Assembly: GCA_947441745.1 (NCBI GenBank)
Contig: CANEUJ010000102.1
Coordinates: forward strand, 1 to 5,542
DNA length: 5,542 nt
DNA from: Neisseriaceae bacterium
GTDB lineage: Bacteria; Pseudomonadota; Gammaproteobacteria; Burkholderiales; UBA11063
Direction of reading: 5' to 3'
The notes under the pieces: generated by a model
Database searches by the model: none
What the model was told of the DNA's origin: nothing
What the model saw: only the letters and a program-made list of their open reading frames with translations
Shown here: piece by piece, positions 1-5,542 of the stretch
Layout of the letters: each line of letters opens with the position of its first letter
Numbering within the stretch: position 1 is the first letter of the stretch
Translations under genes and position numbers: made by a program

Positions 1-146
1 AATTAATTATATCACTGCAAAATGGACTATGCCGATTCAAAATTGGGGTGAAGCTATGGCTCATTTTTTGATAAAATTTGAAGATAGAATTCATAACAAT
101 ATTTAGGGGCTTATGTATGAATTTACACAATTGGATGGAAAGTCCC
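1..146 (+). mobile_element. Right end of an IS256-like insertion sequence (partial)
   Basis: The transposase fragment ends at 106. About 15-40 bases later comes a stretch containing TTTACACAATT (122-132) and ending in AAAGTCCC (139-146). Ends of IS256-family elements commonly carry a GTGTAAA/TTTACAC-type motif inside a terminal inverted repeat that finishes in a run of G or C, a short distance after the transposase stop. The boundary at about 146 is therefore an inference. The left end lies outside the window, so the inverted repeat and the flanking target duplication cannot be confirmed. Confidence 0.5.
2..106 (+). CDS. IS256-family-like transposase, C-terminal end (partial)
   Basis: Frame 2 is open from the left edge and gives 34 residues before a TAG stop at 104-106. 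The readable peptide includes AKWTMPIQNWGEAMAHF, followed by a phenylalanine/acidic ending (IKFEDRI). The pattern 'K-W-[ST]-M-P-I-x-N-W' near the C-terminus, followed by a short helix ending in F-x-x-R, is characteristic of IS256-family (Mutator-like, DDE) transposases, which catalyse cut-and-paste or copy-paste movement of their own element. The start and the catalytic DDE residues lie outside the window, so whether the full gene is intact cannot be judged. The gene reads toward bioA, whose 3' end faces it. The family call rests on motif memory over a short peptide. Confidence 0.7.
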   Translation: MNYITAKWTMPIQNWGEAMAHFLIKFEDRIHNNI

Positions 147-173
147 ATCTAAAGTCATTTATTTTTTACTTAG

Positions 174-224
174 TAAATCCTTGGAGATACAACTGTAAAT
201 CCAAGGAATTTAATTAGGTTTTTT
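174..224 (+). terminator. Candidate hairpin with T run between IS end and bioA 3' end
   Basis: TCCTTGGA (178-185) and TCCAAGGA (200-207) form a perfect 8-bp stem with a 14-nt loop. Allowing one bulged A at 208, the stem extends by four A-T pairs (174-177 with 209-212). Six T residues follow at 219-224, six bases after the stem, so a plus-strand terminator of transcription coming from the insertion sequence is possible. On the minus strand the same hairpin lies about 30 bases after the bioA stop, but no good T run follows it in that direction. The large loop and displaced T run make this weak. Confidence 0.3.
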
Positions 225-241
225 AGTAAAATCGTACTTTC

Positions 242-1555
242 TTAAGTTGTTTCTAATAAGACCTGCATAGTTTTGTTTTTTAGTTCTTCTATTTCGTCGT
301 CGGTTATGTTAAGGGGTGGTAACCAGTAAATGGTATTTCCGAGTGGTCTCAGTAAAATCCCTGCTTTTATTGCAGCTTGATAGATTAAGTAACCAAGCCT
401 AGGAGTTTTATTATTAGTAATTAAGTCTGCTGCTACAATTCCTCCAATACCCCTGACATTTTTGAGGCGGCCAGTTTTATCTTTTATCTCGTACATATTT
501 TTTAACATAATATGATTTATATCTCTCGTATGTAACCGTTCCTCTTTGATAATGTTTAAAGTTTCAAGAGCAACAGCGACGCCAAGGGCATTTCCAGAAT
601 AGGTATGAGAATGAAGAAATGCTTTCCCAGATGAAAAATCACCGTAGAATTTATTATATATATCGTCAGTAGTTAATACCGCGCTAAATGGCATCCATCC
701 TGAGGTTAAGCCTTTGGCTAAACAAATAAAATCTGGTATGATTTCTGCATGTTGGCAAGCAAGCATTTTACCAGTTCGTCCTATTCCGGTCATTATCTCA
801 TCAGCTATTAAATGAATATTATGTTTTTTTGCCCATTTTGCTAAACGATTTAAAAAGTCCTTACTATAAATCTTCATTCCTCCAGCACCTTGAACAATTG
901 GTTCTACTATCAAGGCTGTGGTGCTATCAATATAGGTTTCTAATGATTTTTCTAGCGTATTCCACTTTTCCGAACAATCATTCCAAAGTGGATCATAAAT
1001 TGAATGAACGTAAGGTATCAGATCGATAATATAAGGTTGGAATAATATTGTGTTATAAGGGTTTTTGTATAACCCTATGTCACTAACACTTAAAGCCCCT
1101 ATAGTTTCGCCGTGATAGCTGTCCTTTAATGTAATAAAGCGATTACGTTTTACATCACCATTAATGTAACGGCTGTGTAAACTCATTTTCATAGCAATTT
1201 CTATGGCGCAAGATCCATCACCAGCATAAAAAACTTTGCTAAGTTTAGGCATTAGAGTAGCTAATTCTTGGGATAAATTCCCAATCAACTCATGAGTGGT
1301 ATTAGCTAAAATTACATGTTCAAATTTCTCTATCTGATCAATTATGGCTTTTTTTAATCTTGGGTGATTATGGCCAAGCGATTTACACCACCAGCTGGAA
1401 ATTGCATCAAGTAGTTTCTTGCCATCAGCTAATTCAATATAACTACCTTTGGCAGCTTTGATTACTAAAGGCCTAAATTCTTCGTAATCTTTCATCTGAG
1501 AACATGGATACCAAATATGTTTTAAACTTTTTTCTTGTAATTTGGTTATTGGCAT
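242..1555 (-). CDS. bioA: Adenosylmethionine-8-amino-7-oxononanoate aminotransferase (DAPA synthase)
   Basis: BioA is a cytosolic PLP enzyme that transfers an amino group from S-adenosylmethionine to KAPA, giving 7,8-diaminopelargonate. The 437-residue product is of normal length for this class-III aminotransferase. Visible marks are HIWYPCSQM (13-21), the substrate-pocket SSWW (53-56), the PLP-phosphate loop AGDGS (111-115), SYHGET (146-151) with the ring-stacking tyrosine Y147, ADEIMTGIGRTGK (251-263) with the PLP-nitrogen aspartate D252, the Schiff-base lysine K281 in LAKGLTSG, HSHTYSGNAL (315-324), and R403 in LLRPLGNTIYWLPP, equivalent to the KAPA-carboxylate arginine. The ATG at 1555 is supported by the N-terminal match to the family and by an AAGGG Shine-Dalgarno (1567-1563 on the minus strand) seven bases upstream. 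The gene diverges from bioB across an 82-bp spacer, so the two are probably co-regulated. No disruption is seen. Confidence 0.97.
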   Translation of the reverse strand: MPITKLQEKSLKHIWYPCSQMKDYEEFRPLVIKAAKGSYIELADGKKLLDAISSWWCKSLGHNHPRLKKAIIDQIEKFEHVILANTTHELIGNLSQELATLMPKLSKVFYAGDGSCAIEIAMKMSLHSRYINGDVKRNRFITLKDSYHGETIGALSVSDIGLYKNPYNTILFQPYIIDLIPYVHSIYDPLWNDCSEKWNTLEKSLETYIDSTTALIVEPIVQGAGGMKIYSKDFLNRLAKWAKKHNIHLIADEIMTGIGRTGKMLACQHAEIIPDFICLAKGLTSGWMPFSAVLTTDDIYNKFYGDFSSGKAFLHSHTYSGNALGVAVALETLNIIKEERLHTRDINHIMLKNMYEIKDKTGRLKNVRGIGGIVAADLITNNKTPRLGYLIYQAAIKAGILLRPLGNTIYWLPPLNITDDEIEELKNKTMQVLLETT

Positions 1556-1587
1556 TAGTTAACCCTTCATATTTTTATAGTTGACTG
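1556..1587. promoter_or_regulatory. Candidate BirA operator (bioO-like inverted repeat)
   Basis: TAGTTAACC (1556-1564) and AGTTGACTG (1579-1587) form an imperfect inverted repeat with a 14-base spacer; the right half matches the reverse complement of the left at 6 of 9 positions. The known proteobacterial BirA operator is approximately TTGTAAACC-N14/15-GGTTTACAA. Against it the left half matches 7 of 9 and the right half 5 of 9. The spacing is as expected. The right half covers the -35 box proposed for bioB, and the left half covers the region just before the bioA start, so occupancy could block both genes. The match is weak, and AT-rich DNA gives such repeats by chance. Confidence 0.4.
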
Positions 1588-1609
1588 ATTTTGGAACATA
1601 ACATAGACT
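1581..1609 (+). promoter_or_regulatory. Candidate sigma70-type promoter for bioBFCD
   Basis: TTGACT (1581-1586) matches the -35 consensus at five of six positions. Exactly 17 bases later TAGACT (1604-1609) matches the -10 consensus at four of six. Transcription would begin near 1616, leaving a leader of about 22 bases before the bioB ATG at 1638. The -35 box lies inside the right half of the candidate BirA operator. It is the best-scoring pair I see by eye in this spacer on the plus strand. Confidence 0.5.
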
Positions 1610-1623
1610 ACTGAAAATTACAA
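1595..1623 (-). promoter_or_regulatory. Candidate promoter for bioA (weak)
   Basis: On the minus strand TTGTAA (1623-1618) and TATGTT (1600-1595) are separated by 17 bases, each matching the sigma70 consensus at four of six positions. A start near 1588 would give a leader of about 30 bases containing the candidate operator and the bioA ribosome binding site. An alternative -10 box, TATAAA at 1579-1574, has a better hexamer but no recognisable -35 box, and would leave only about 11 bases of leader. This candidate interleaves with the bioB promoter, so the two would be mutually exclusive or face-to-face. Confidence 0.3.
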
Positions 1624-1637
1624 TAACCCAGATATTT

Positions 1638-2591
1638 ATGAATAAGGCTAGTTGGAACAAAGATGATCTTTATCAATTATATTCAACTCCATTTATTGAT
1701 TTAATACATCAAGCTCATTTAGTTCATCGAGCACATTTTAATAGTACGGATATGGAGATATGCTCCCTGCTTTCTATAAAAACAGGTTCTTGTCCTGAAG
1801 ATTGTGGTTATTGTCCACAAAGTGCACATTTTAAAACTGGAGTCAAAAAAGAAAAGCTTATGGAGCTTGCAGAAGTGATAAAGCAAGCCAAGCGAGCAAA
1901 AGATGCAGGAGCCAAGCGATTTTGTATGGGGGCAGCATGGAGGAATCCACCAGCCCAAGAATTTTCTAAAATACTGGAGATAGTTAAAGCAGTTAAAGCT
2001 TTAGCGCTAGAGGTATGTATGACATTAGGAATGTTGACATTAGAACAGGCAGAGCAGCTAAAGAAAGTAGGCTTGGATTATTACAATCATAATTTGGATA
2101 CTTCTCCAAATTATTACAAAAGAATCATAACTACTCGCACCTATGAAGATAGATTGGAAACTATAAATTATGTAAATATTGCTGGTTTGAATATTTGTTG
2201 TGGTGGAATTATTGGGATGGGGGAGTCTAGAGAAGATCGAGTAAATTTTTTATTGCAGTTAAGTAAATTGCCTAAACCACTTAAAAGTATACCGATTAAC
2301 CGCCTTATTGCTATAAAAGGGACTCCATTAGAAAAAGCTACTATTATTGACAATTTTGAGTTCATTAAAACTATTGCCTGCGTGAGAATTATGTTTCCTG
2401 AATCAATAATACGTTTATCAGCAGGACGTCACGAAATGTCTGATGAAATGCAGGTATGGTGCTTTATGGCTGGTGCTAATTCAGTTTTTTATGGTGATAT
2501 TTTGCTGACTGCAAAAAATTCAACAATTGATCGCGATAAAAGATTATTTAAAAAAATTGGTATAGAAGCATTTACCATGCAGGAGAAGTAA
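1638..2591 (+). CDS. bioB: Biotin synthase (radical SAM)
   Basis: BioB inserts sulfur into dethiobiotin to form biotin, the last pathway step, using a radical-SAM [4Fe-4S] cluster and a sacrificial [2Fe-2S] cluster. The radical-SAM motif CxxxCxxC is C52, C56, C59 within SIKTGSCPEDCGYCPQS (46-62). The expected [2Fe-2S] ligands are all present: C96 in RFCMGAAW, C127 in EVCMTLG, C187 in NICCGG, and R259 in IRLSAGR. YYNHNLDTS (148-156) is the typical substrate/SAM-binding strand. At 317 residues it is shorter than the E. coli protein (about 346) because the variable C-terminal tail is missing, which is common in the family. The ATG at 1638 gives an N-terminus that aligns with E. coli BioB, although no clear Shine-Dalgarno precedes it. 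It is first in the operon, with bioF starting three bases after its stop. Confidence 0.98.
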   Translation: MNKASWNKDDLYQLYSTPFIDLIHQAHLVHRAHFNSTDMEICSLLSIKTGSCPEDCGYCPQSAHFKTGVKKEKLMELAEVIKQAKRAKDAGAKRFCMGAAWRNPPAQEFSKILEIVKAVKALALEVCMTLGMLTLEQAEQLKKVGLDYYNHNLDTSPNYYKRIITTRTYEDRLETINYVNIAGLNICCGGIIGMGESREDRVNFLLQLSKLPKPLKSIPINRLIAIKGTPLEKATIIDNFEFIKTIACVRIMFPESIIRLSAGRHEMSDEMQVWCFMAGANSVFYGDILLTAKNSTIDRDKRLFKKIGIEAFTMQEK

Positions 2592-2594
2592 GCC

Positions 2595-3749
2595 ATGCTA
2601 TACAATGATCTCCAAAATAAATTGAGTCTATATCAGAAACAAGGATTAGCCAGACAAACTATTGCGTTCTCTGAACGAGATAAGGATAGTATTCATCTTA
2701 ATGATGATCGGTATATAAATTTTACAAGCAATGATTATCTAGGAATATCTAATCATCCTGAAATAACTAAAGCATTTATCAAAGGAATAAAATCCTTTGG
2801 TTTTGGCAGTTGCTCTTCTGTTTTGGTATCTGGATATTCATCTATTCAACAAAAATTAGAAGAACAATTTGCTGAGTTCGTTGGAAGAGACAGGGCTATT
2901 TTTTTTAACTCTGGATATATGGCAAACTTGGGTGTAATTACTGCTCTAGCTAGCAGAAAATCAGTTATATTTTCTGATAAATTTTGTCATGCCTCATTAT
3001 TAGATGGCATTCTTCTCTCAAAAGCTAAGCATTTCAGGTATCAACATCAAAATATCGAGCATCTTAAGTATCTCGCCAGTATAGCCTGCCCTGATATTAT
3101 AATTACTGAAAGTATATTTAGTATGGAAGGTAGTATTACCCAGATAGCTGATATAGTAGAGATTGCTAAAGAAAATAAAAGTTTATTGCTTGTTGATGAT
3201 GCTCATGGCATTGGAGTACTTGGGGAGAATGGAGGTGGTATTTGCGAAGAGGTAAACTTATCTCAGGATGATATTCCATGCTTAATTACTTCTTGTAGCA
3301 AAGCTTTAGGTGGTTTTGGAGCTATGGTATCGGGTAGAACAGAATTGATAGAAATCATTCTACAATTTGCTAAAAGTTATCGCTGCACTACTAGCCTTCC
3401 TCCCTCTATATGTCAAGGTTTGTTAGCTTCGTTAACAGTGATAAGAACAGAACAATGGAGGAGAGACAAACTTAAGGAAAACATACAAACCTTTATAGAA
3501 GAATCAGGTAAGCTTGGATTGGAATTAGTTGCAAGTGACATGACTCCAATAAAATCTATACTTGCTTATGATAATAAGCGTGCTGTGGCTGCCCAAAAAT
3601 TTCTGCTAACAAAAGGTTTTTTAGTTGCTTGTATCAGGCCACCAACTGTCCCAGCCAAGTCAGCTCGTATTAGGATTTCTCTTTCTTGTCATCATACAGA
3701 GAAACAAATTATTGAGATGTTGAGACATTTGGAAAGGTGCTTATGTTAA
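2595..3749 (+). CDS. bioF: 8-amino-7-oxononanoate (KAPA) synthase
   Basis: BioF is a PLP-dependent alpha-oxoamine synthase that condenses L-alanine with pimeloyl-ACP (or -CoA), releasing CO2 and giving KAPA. Its 384 residues equal the E. coli length. Visible features are INFTSNDYLG (41-50), the glycine/serine loop ending LVSGYS (77-82), FSDKFCHASLLDG with the PLP-stacking H132, ESIFSMEG (172-179), VDDAHGIGVLG with D201 and H204, the Schiff-base lysine K236 in SCSKALGGFG, and the carboxylate-binding IRPPTVP (347-353). The substrate loop reads GFGSCSSVLVSG, where many homologues have GxGSGGSR; this is a modest deviation. The ATG at 2595 follows an AGGAG Shine-Dalgarno (2581-2585), nine bases upstream and inside the end of bioB, which suggests translational coupling. 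Confidence 0.97.
   Translation: MLYNDLQNKLSLYQKQGLARQTIAFSERDKDSIHLNDDRYINFTSNDYLGISNHPEITKAFIKGIKSFGFGSCSSVLVSGYSSIQQKLEEQFAEFVGRDRAIFFNSGYMANLGVITALASRKSVIFSDKFCHASLLDGILLSKAKHFRYQHQNIEHLKYLASIACPDIIITESIFSMEGSITQIADIVEIAKENKSLLLVDDAHGIGVLGENGGGICEEVNLSQDDIPCLITSCSKALGGFGAMVSGRTELIEIILQFAKSYRCTTSLPPSICQGLLASLTVIRTEQWRRDKLKENIQTFIEESGKLGLELVASDMTPIKSILAYDNKRAVAAQKFLLTKGFLVACIRPPTVPAKSARIRISLSCHHTEKQIIEMLRHLERCLC
3731..3737 (+). promoter_or_regulatory. Ribosome binding site that decides the bioC start
   Basis: GGAAAGG lies five bases before the ATG at 3743. A longer frame could begin at GTG 3737, but that codon begins on the last G of this purine-rich site, leaving no room for it to act as a ribosome binding site. 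The ATG at 3743 is therefore the better start. The site is inside the final codons of bioF. Confidence 0.6.
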
Positions 3750-4525
3750 CAAACACCTGCTCAAATGATCAAATATTATTGGATAATTCCAGTCACTATC
3801 GTATCTTGCAAGCTTTTAATAAAGCAGCTGCAACTTACACAGAACATAGCCAGATACAACTACAAACTTGTAATTCATTAATTGAATTATTAGAACCTAA
3901 TTTATTTCATTCCCAGAATATAGCCGATTTTGCTTGTGGCACTGGTATAAGCACAAAAAATCTTATAGATGCCTATGGTGATAATCAATATTATGCTATC
4001 GATTTTGCTGCGCAAGCCTTATTAGTTGCTAAGAATAAATTAGCTGAATTCAATGTTAATTTCATAATTGGTAATTATAATACCAGACAATTTCCTAACA
4101 AAACGCTCGATCTAGCATTCTCTAACCTAGGATTTAATTGGAGTGCAAATCTTGCAGAAACTTTCAAAATGATGTTTAAACAATTAAAAAGAGGAGGAAT
4201 TCTTGCTTTTTCGGTACCTATTGATGGTAATTTTAAGCAACTTAAAAAAGAATTCCGAAACCGGTTTTATAGATCGGAAGAAATCTTGGTATTACTTCAA
4301 GGTTCAGGTTTCTTATTAAATAAATTCCATATTTTAACTTATGATCAGTTATATGAGAATGCATTTAGTGCTCTAAAATCACTTAAAAATACTGGGACAA
4401 ATGTTAATTTGGATAATCCTATTACAGGTCTTATTTCTTTTCGTAAACTTAATCAAATGTTTGAAAATCCAGAGCAAATATCACTTACTTATAAAATAGG
4501 ATTATTCGTGGCGACTAAATTATAA
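3743..4525 (+). CDS. bioC: Malonyl-ACP O-methyltransferase
   Basis: BioC methylates the free carboxyl of malonyl-ACP with SAM, disguising it so the fatty-acid synthase can elongate it to pimeloyl-ACP methyl ester; this commits carbon to biotin. Counting from the ATG at 3743 the product has 260 residues (E. coli about 251). Its N-terminal AFNKAAATYTEHSQIQ (24-39) matches the BioC-specific lead helix. SAM motif I is ADFACGTG (61-68), with alanine where the first glycine usually stands. The acidic ribose-binding residue is D87 in YYAIDFA. SNLGFNW (127-133) parallels SNLAVQW of E. coli, and LKSLKNTGTN (211-220) is the C-terminal BioC signature. The gene overlaps the end of bioF by 7 bases (ATGTTAA). 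No BioH-type esterase partner is encoded nearby. Confidence 0.93.
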   Translation: MLTNTCSNDQILLDNSSHYRILQAFNKAAATYTEHSQIQLQTCNSLIELLEPNLFHSQNIADFACGTGISTKNLIDAYGDNQYYAIDFAAQALLVAKNKLAEFNVNFIIGNYNTRQFPNKTLDLAFSNLGFNWSANLAETFKMMFKQLKRGGILAFSVPIDGNFKQLKKEFRNRFYRSEEILVLLQGSGFLLNKFHILTYDQLYENAFSALKSLKNTGTNVNLDNPITGLISFRKLNQMFENPEQISLTYKIGLFVATKL

Positions 4526-4534
4526 TTAATTAAA

Positions 4535-5206
4535 ATGATTAAATTATTTATTACCGGTACTGATACTAACATAGGTAAAACTTATATTAGCATTGGCTTA
4601 TTAGAAAAGTTTACTAAAATTGGATTAACTACGTTAGGAACGAAGCCATTGGCCTCCGGGTGCTACAAAGAGAATGATAAGCTTATTAGTCAAGATGCTG
4701 TCGAGCTTATGAAAGCATCCTCAGTTAAAGTTGATTATCAGTTAGTTAATCCATTTGCTTTCAAGCGGGCCATTGCTCCTCATATTGCCGCTAAACAAGA
4801 AAATTATCCTTTAACAAAGGCAAAAATAGAACAAGCAATGTTAAGGATGCTAAGCATACCTTCAGACGTAACTATTATCGAAGGAGTAGGCGGTTGGTGT
4901 ACACCGATTAACGAGAACGAACTTATGGCTGATGTAATCACTTCAATGAAGTTACCAGTTATTTTAGTAGTAGGTTTAAAACTAGGTTGCCTAAATCATT
5001 CAATTTTAACAGCCCAAGCAATTAAAGAGGCAAAATTACCTTTTATCGGTTGGATAGGGAATTGTATAGATCCAAATATGCAAGCAATGAGTGAAAATAT
5101 AGAAAGCCTTAAATCTTTAATTACCGCTCCTTGCCTTGGTATAGTCCAATATCGTCATAAATTAGATCATTTAAACCTTGAACCAATATTTAGACATTGC
5201 CTTTGA
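4535..5206 (+). CDS. bioD: ATP-dependent dethiobiotin synthetase
   Basis: BioD closes the ureido ring of dethiobiotin from 7,8-diaminopelargonate, CO2 and ATP. The 223-residue product has the usual length of the family. The P-loop GTDTNIGKT occupies residues 8-16 (K15, T16). Also present are K37 and S41 in TKPLASG, which bind substrate and phosphate, the metal-binding D54 in SQDAVEL, E116 in IEGVGGW, and the nucleotide-base strand GWIGNCIDP (172-180). The ATG at 4535 is fixed by the P-loop lying at the same distance from the start as in E. coli, although only AT-rich sequence and no real Shine-Dalgarno precedes it. It starts 9 bases after bioC and is the last gene of the operon. Its last 17 bases overlap the end of the convergent birA. 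Confidence 0.97.
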   Translation: MIKLFITGTDTNIGKTYISIGLLEKFTKIGLTTLGTKPLASGCYKENDKLISQDAVELMKASSVKVDYQLVNPFAFKRAIAPHIAAKQENYPLTKAKIEQAMLRMLSIPSDVTIIEGVGGWCTPINENELMADVITSMKLPVILVVGLKLGCLNHSILTAQAIKEAKLPFIGWIGNCIDPNMQAMSENIESLKSLITAPCLGIVQYRHKLDHLNLEPIFRHCL

Positions 5207-5542
5207 GTAGGGTTGCTTCACCAGCAGCGAACGCTTTTTTGATATTGGTTTCAAGGTTAATTAATAAATGTCCTTGTAAATCTACTCCTGTGGCTATTCC
5301 TTTGAAAATTTCGTTCCCGTCCTGAATTTGGATCATTTTCCCAAATAAACTATCTCTTTTTTTCCATTCAGGCATATAACTTTTGAAACCAGTAATAAGG
5401 TACTGCTCTATTCCAAGAGTCAGTTTATCAATTAAGATAGCACAAATATTATTACGGTCTTGAGGGGAACCAGTAATCTGCATTATCGAAGCCCACTCTT
5501 GATTGAAAGTAACTTTGTTTGTAATTGGCATATTAACATTAA
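5190..5542 (-). CDS. birA: Biotin protein ligase / biotin operon repressor, C-terminal part (partial)
   Basis: BirA activates biotin to biotinyl-AMP and attaches it to the biotin carboxyl carrier protein; two-domain forms also repress bio genes. Reading leftward from the edge, the peptide begins (I)NVNMP, which matches the GIxINVxM strand of the catalytic domain. The methionine at 5531 is thus internal and the gene continues beyond the right edge. About 116 residues are visible. These include QDRNNICAILIDKL and FKSYMPEWKKRD, aligning with LDRNTLAAMLIREL and LAPYLSRWEKLD of E. coli BirA. The SH3-like C-terminal domain follows, with GKMIQI, FKGIATGVDLQGHLLI and AAGEATLLKG. The biotin-binding loop and any N-terminal helix-turn-helix lie outside the window, so the repressor role is inferred from context only. 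Its stop (5192-5190) lies inside the end of bioD. Confidence 0.92.
   Translation of the reverse strand, partial: NVNMPITNKVTFNQEWASIMQITGSPQDRNNICAILIDKLTLGIEQYLITGFKSYMPEWKKRDSLFGKMIQIQDGNEIFKGIATGVDLQGHLLINLETNIKKAFAAGEATLLKGNV

Noticed and set aside
829..1029. 66-codon open frame on the plus strand
   Set aside because: It lies wholly inside bioA on the opposite strand, has no recognisable motif, and bioA is unambiguous there.
1556..1637. Riboswitch upstream of bioB
   Set aside because: The spacer is only 82 bp, shows no strong stem-loop array, and no established biotin riboswitch class is known to me; protein-based control is more likely.
1719..1958. 79-codon open frame on the minus strand
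   Set aside because: It is antisense to the radical-SAM region of bioB; its cysteine/tryptophan-rich translation is an artefact of the conserved bioB codons.
2168..2365. 65-codon open frame on the minus strand
   Set aside because: It is a shadow of bioB with no family features and no ribosome binding site evidence.
3737..3742. GTG at 3737 as the bioC start (two extra residues)
   Set aside because: The GTG begins on the last base of the GGAAAGG ribosome binding site; ATG 3743 has proper spacing.
5529..5531. ATG at 5531 as the start of a short 113-residue gene
   Set aside because: The frame stays open to the edge and the preceding residues (NVN) continue the conserved BirA GIxINVxM strand, so this methionine is internal.

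Overview
This window carries a nearly self-contained late biotin biosynthesis locus from an AT-rich bacterium (roughly two-thirds A+T by eye). bioA lies on the minus strand. It diverges from a tight plus-strand operon, bioB-bioF-bioC-bioD. A convergent gene for the biotin protein ligase BirA runs in from the right edge. All five bio genes look intact: full family length, key catalytic residues present, no frameshifts.

Layout. Positions 1-146 hold the C-terminal end of an IS256-family-like transposase and a probable right end of that element. Positions 147-241 are non-coding and contain one imperfect hairpin followed by a T run. Positions 242-1555 (minus) are bioA. The 82-bp divergent spacer (1556-1637) contains a good sigma70-like promoter for bioB, weaker candidates for bioA, and an inverted repeat resembling a BirA operator. 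Positions 1638-5206 (plus) are bioB, bioF, bioC and bioD, separated by 3 nt, a 7-nt overlap and 9 nt. From 5190 to the right edge (minus) lies the C-terminal part of birA, whose end overlaps the end of bioD tail to tail by 17 bp.

How the genes work together. BioC methylates malonyl-ACP so that the fatty-acid synthase can build a pimeloyl chain. An esterase of the BioH type, which is not in this window, would release pimeloyl-ACP. BioF, BioA, BioD and BioB then make 7-keto-8-aminopelargonate (KAPA), 7,8-diaminopelargonate (DAPA), dethiobiotin and biotin. BirA attaches biotin to carboxylase subunits and, if it carries an N-terminal DNA-binding domain (outside the window), could repress the divergent bioA/bioB promoters.

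Organism. The BirA tail and BioB resemble gammaproteobacterial proteins such as those of E. coli when compared from memory. AT richness, short intergenic gaps and a neighbouring IS end fit a host-associated or intracellular lineage (Legionellales/Francisella-like gammaproteobacteria, or a Rickettsiales recipient). The sequence alone does not fix the taxon. The gene chemistry is well known. The parts most worth a second look are the candidate operator/promoter arrangement, the IS end beside bioA, the missing esterase gene and the bioD/birA overlap.
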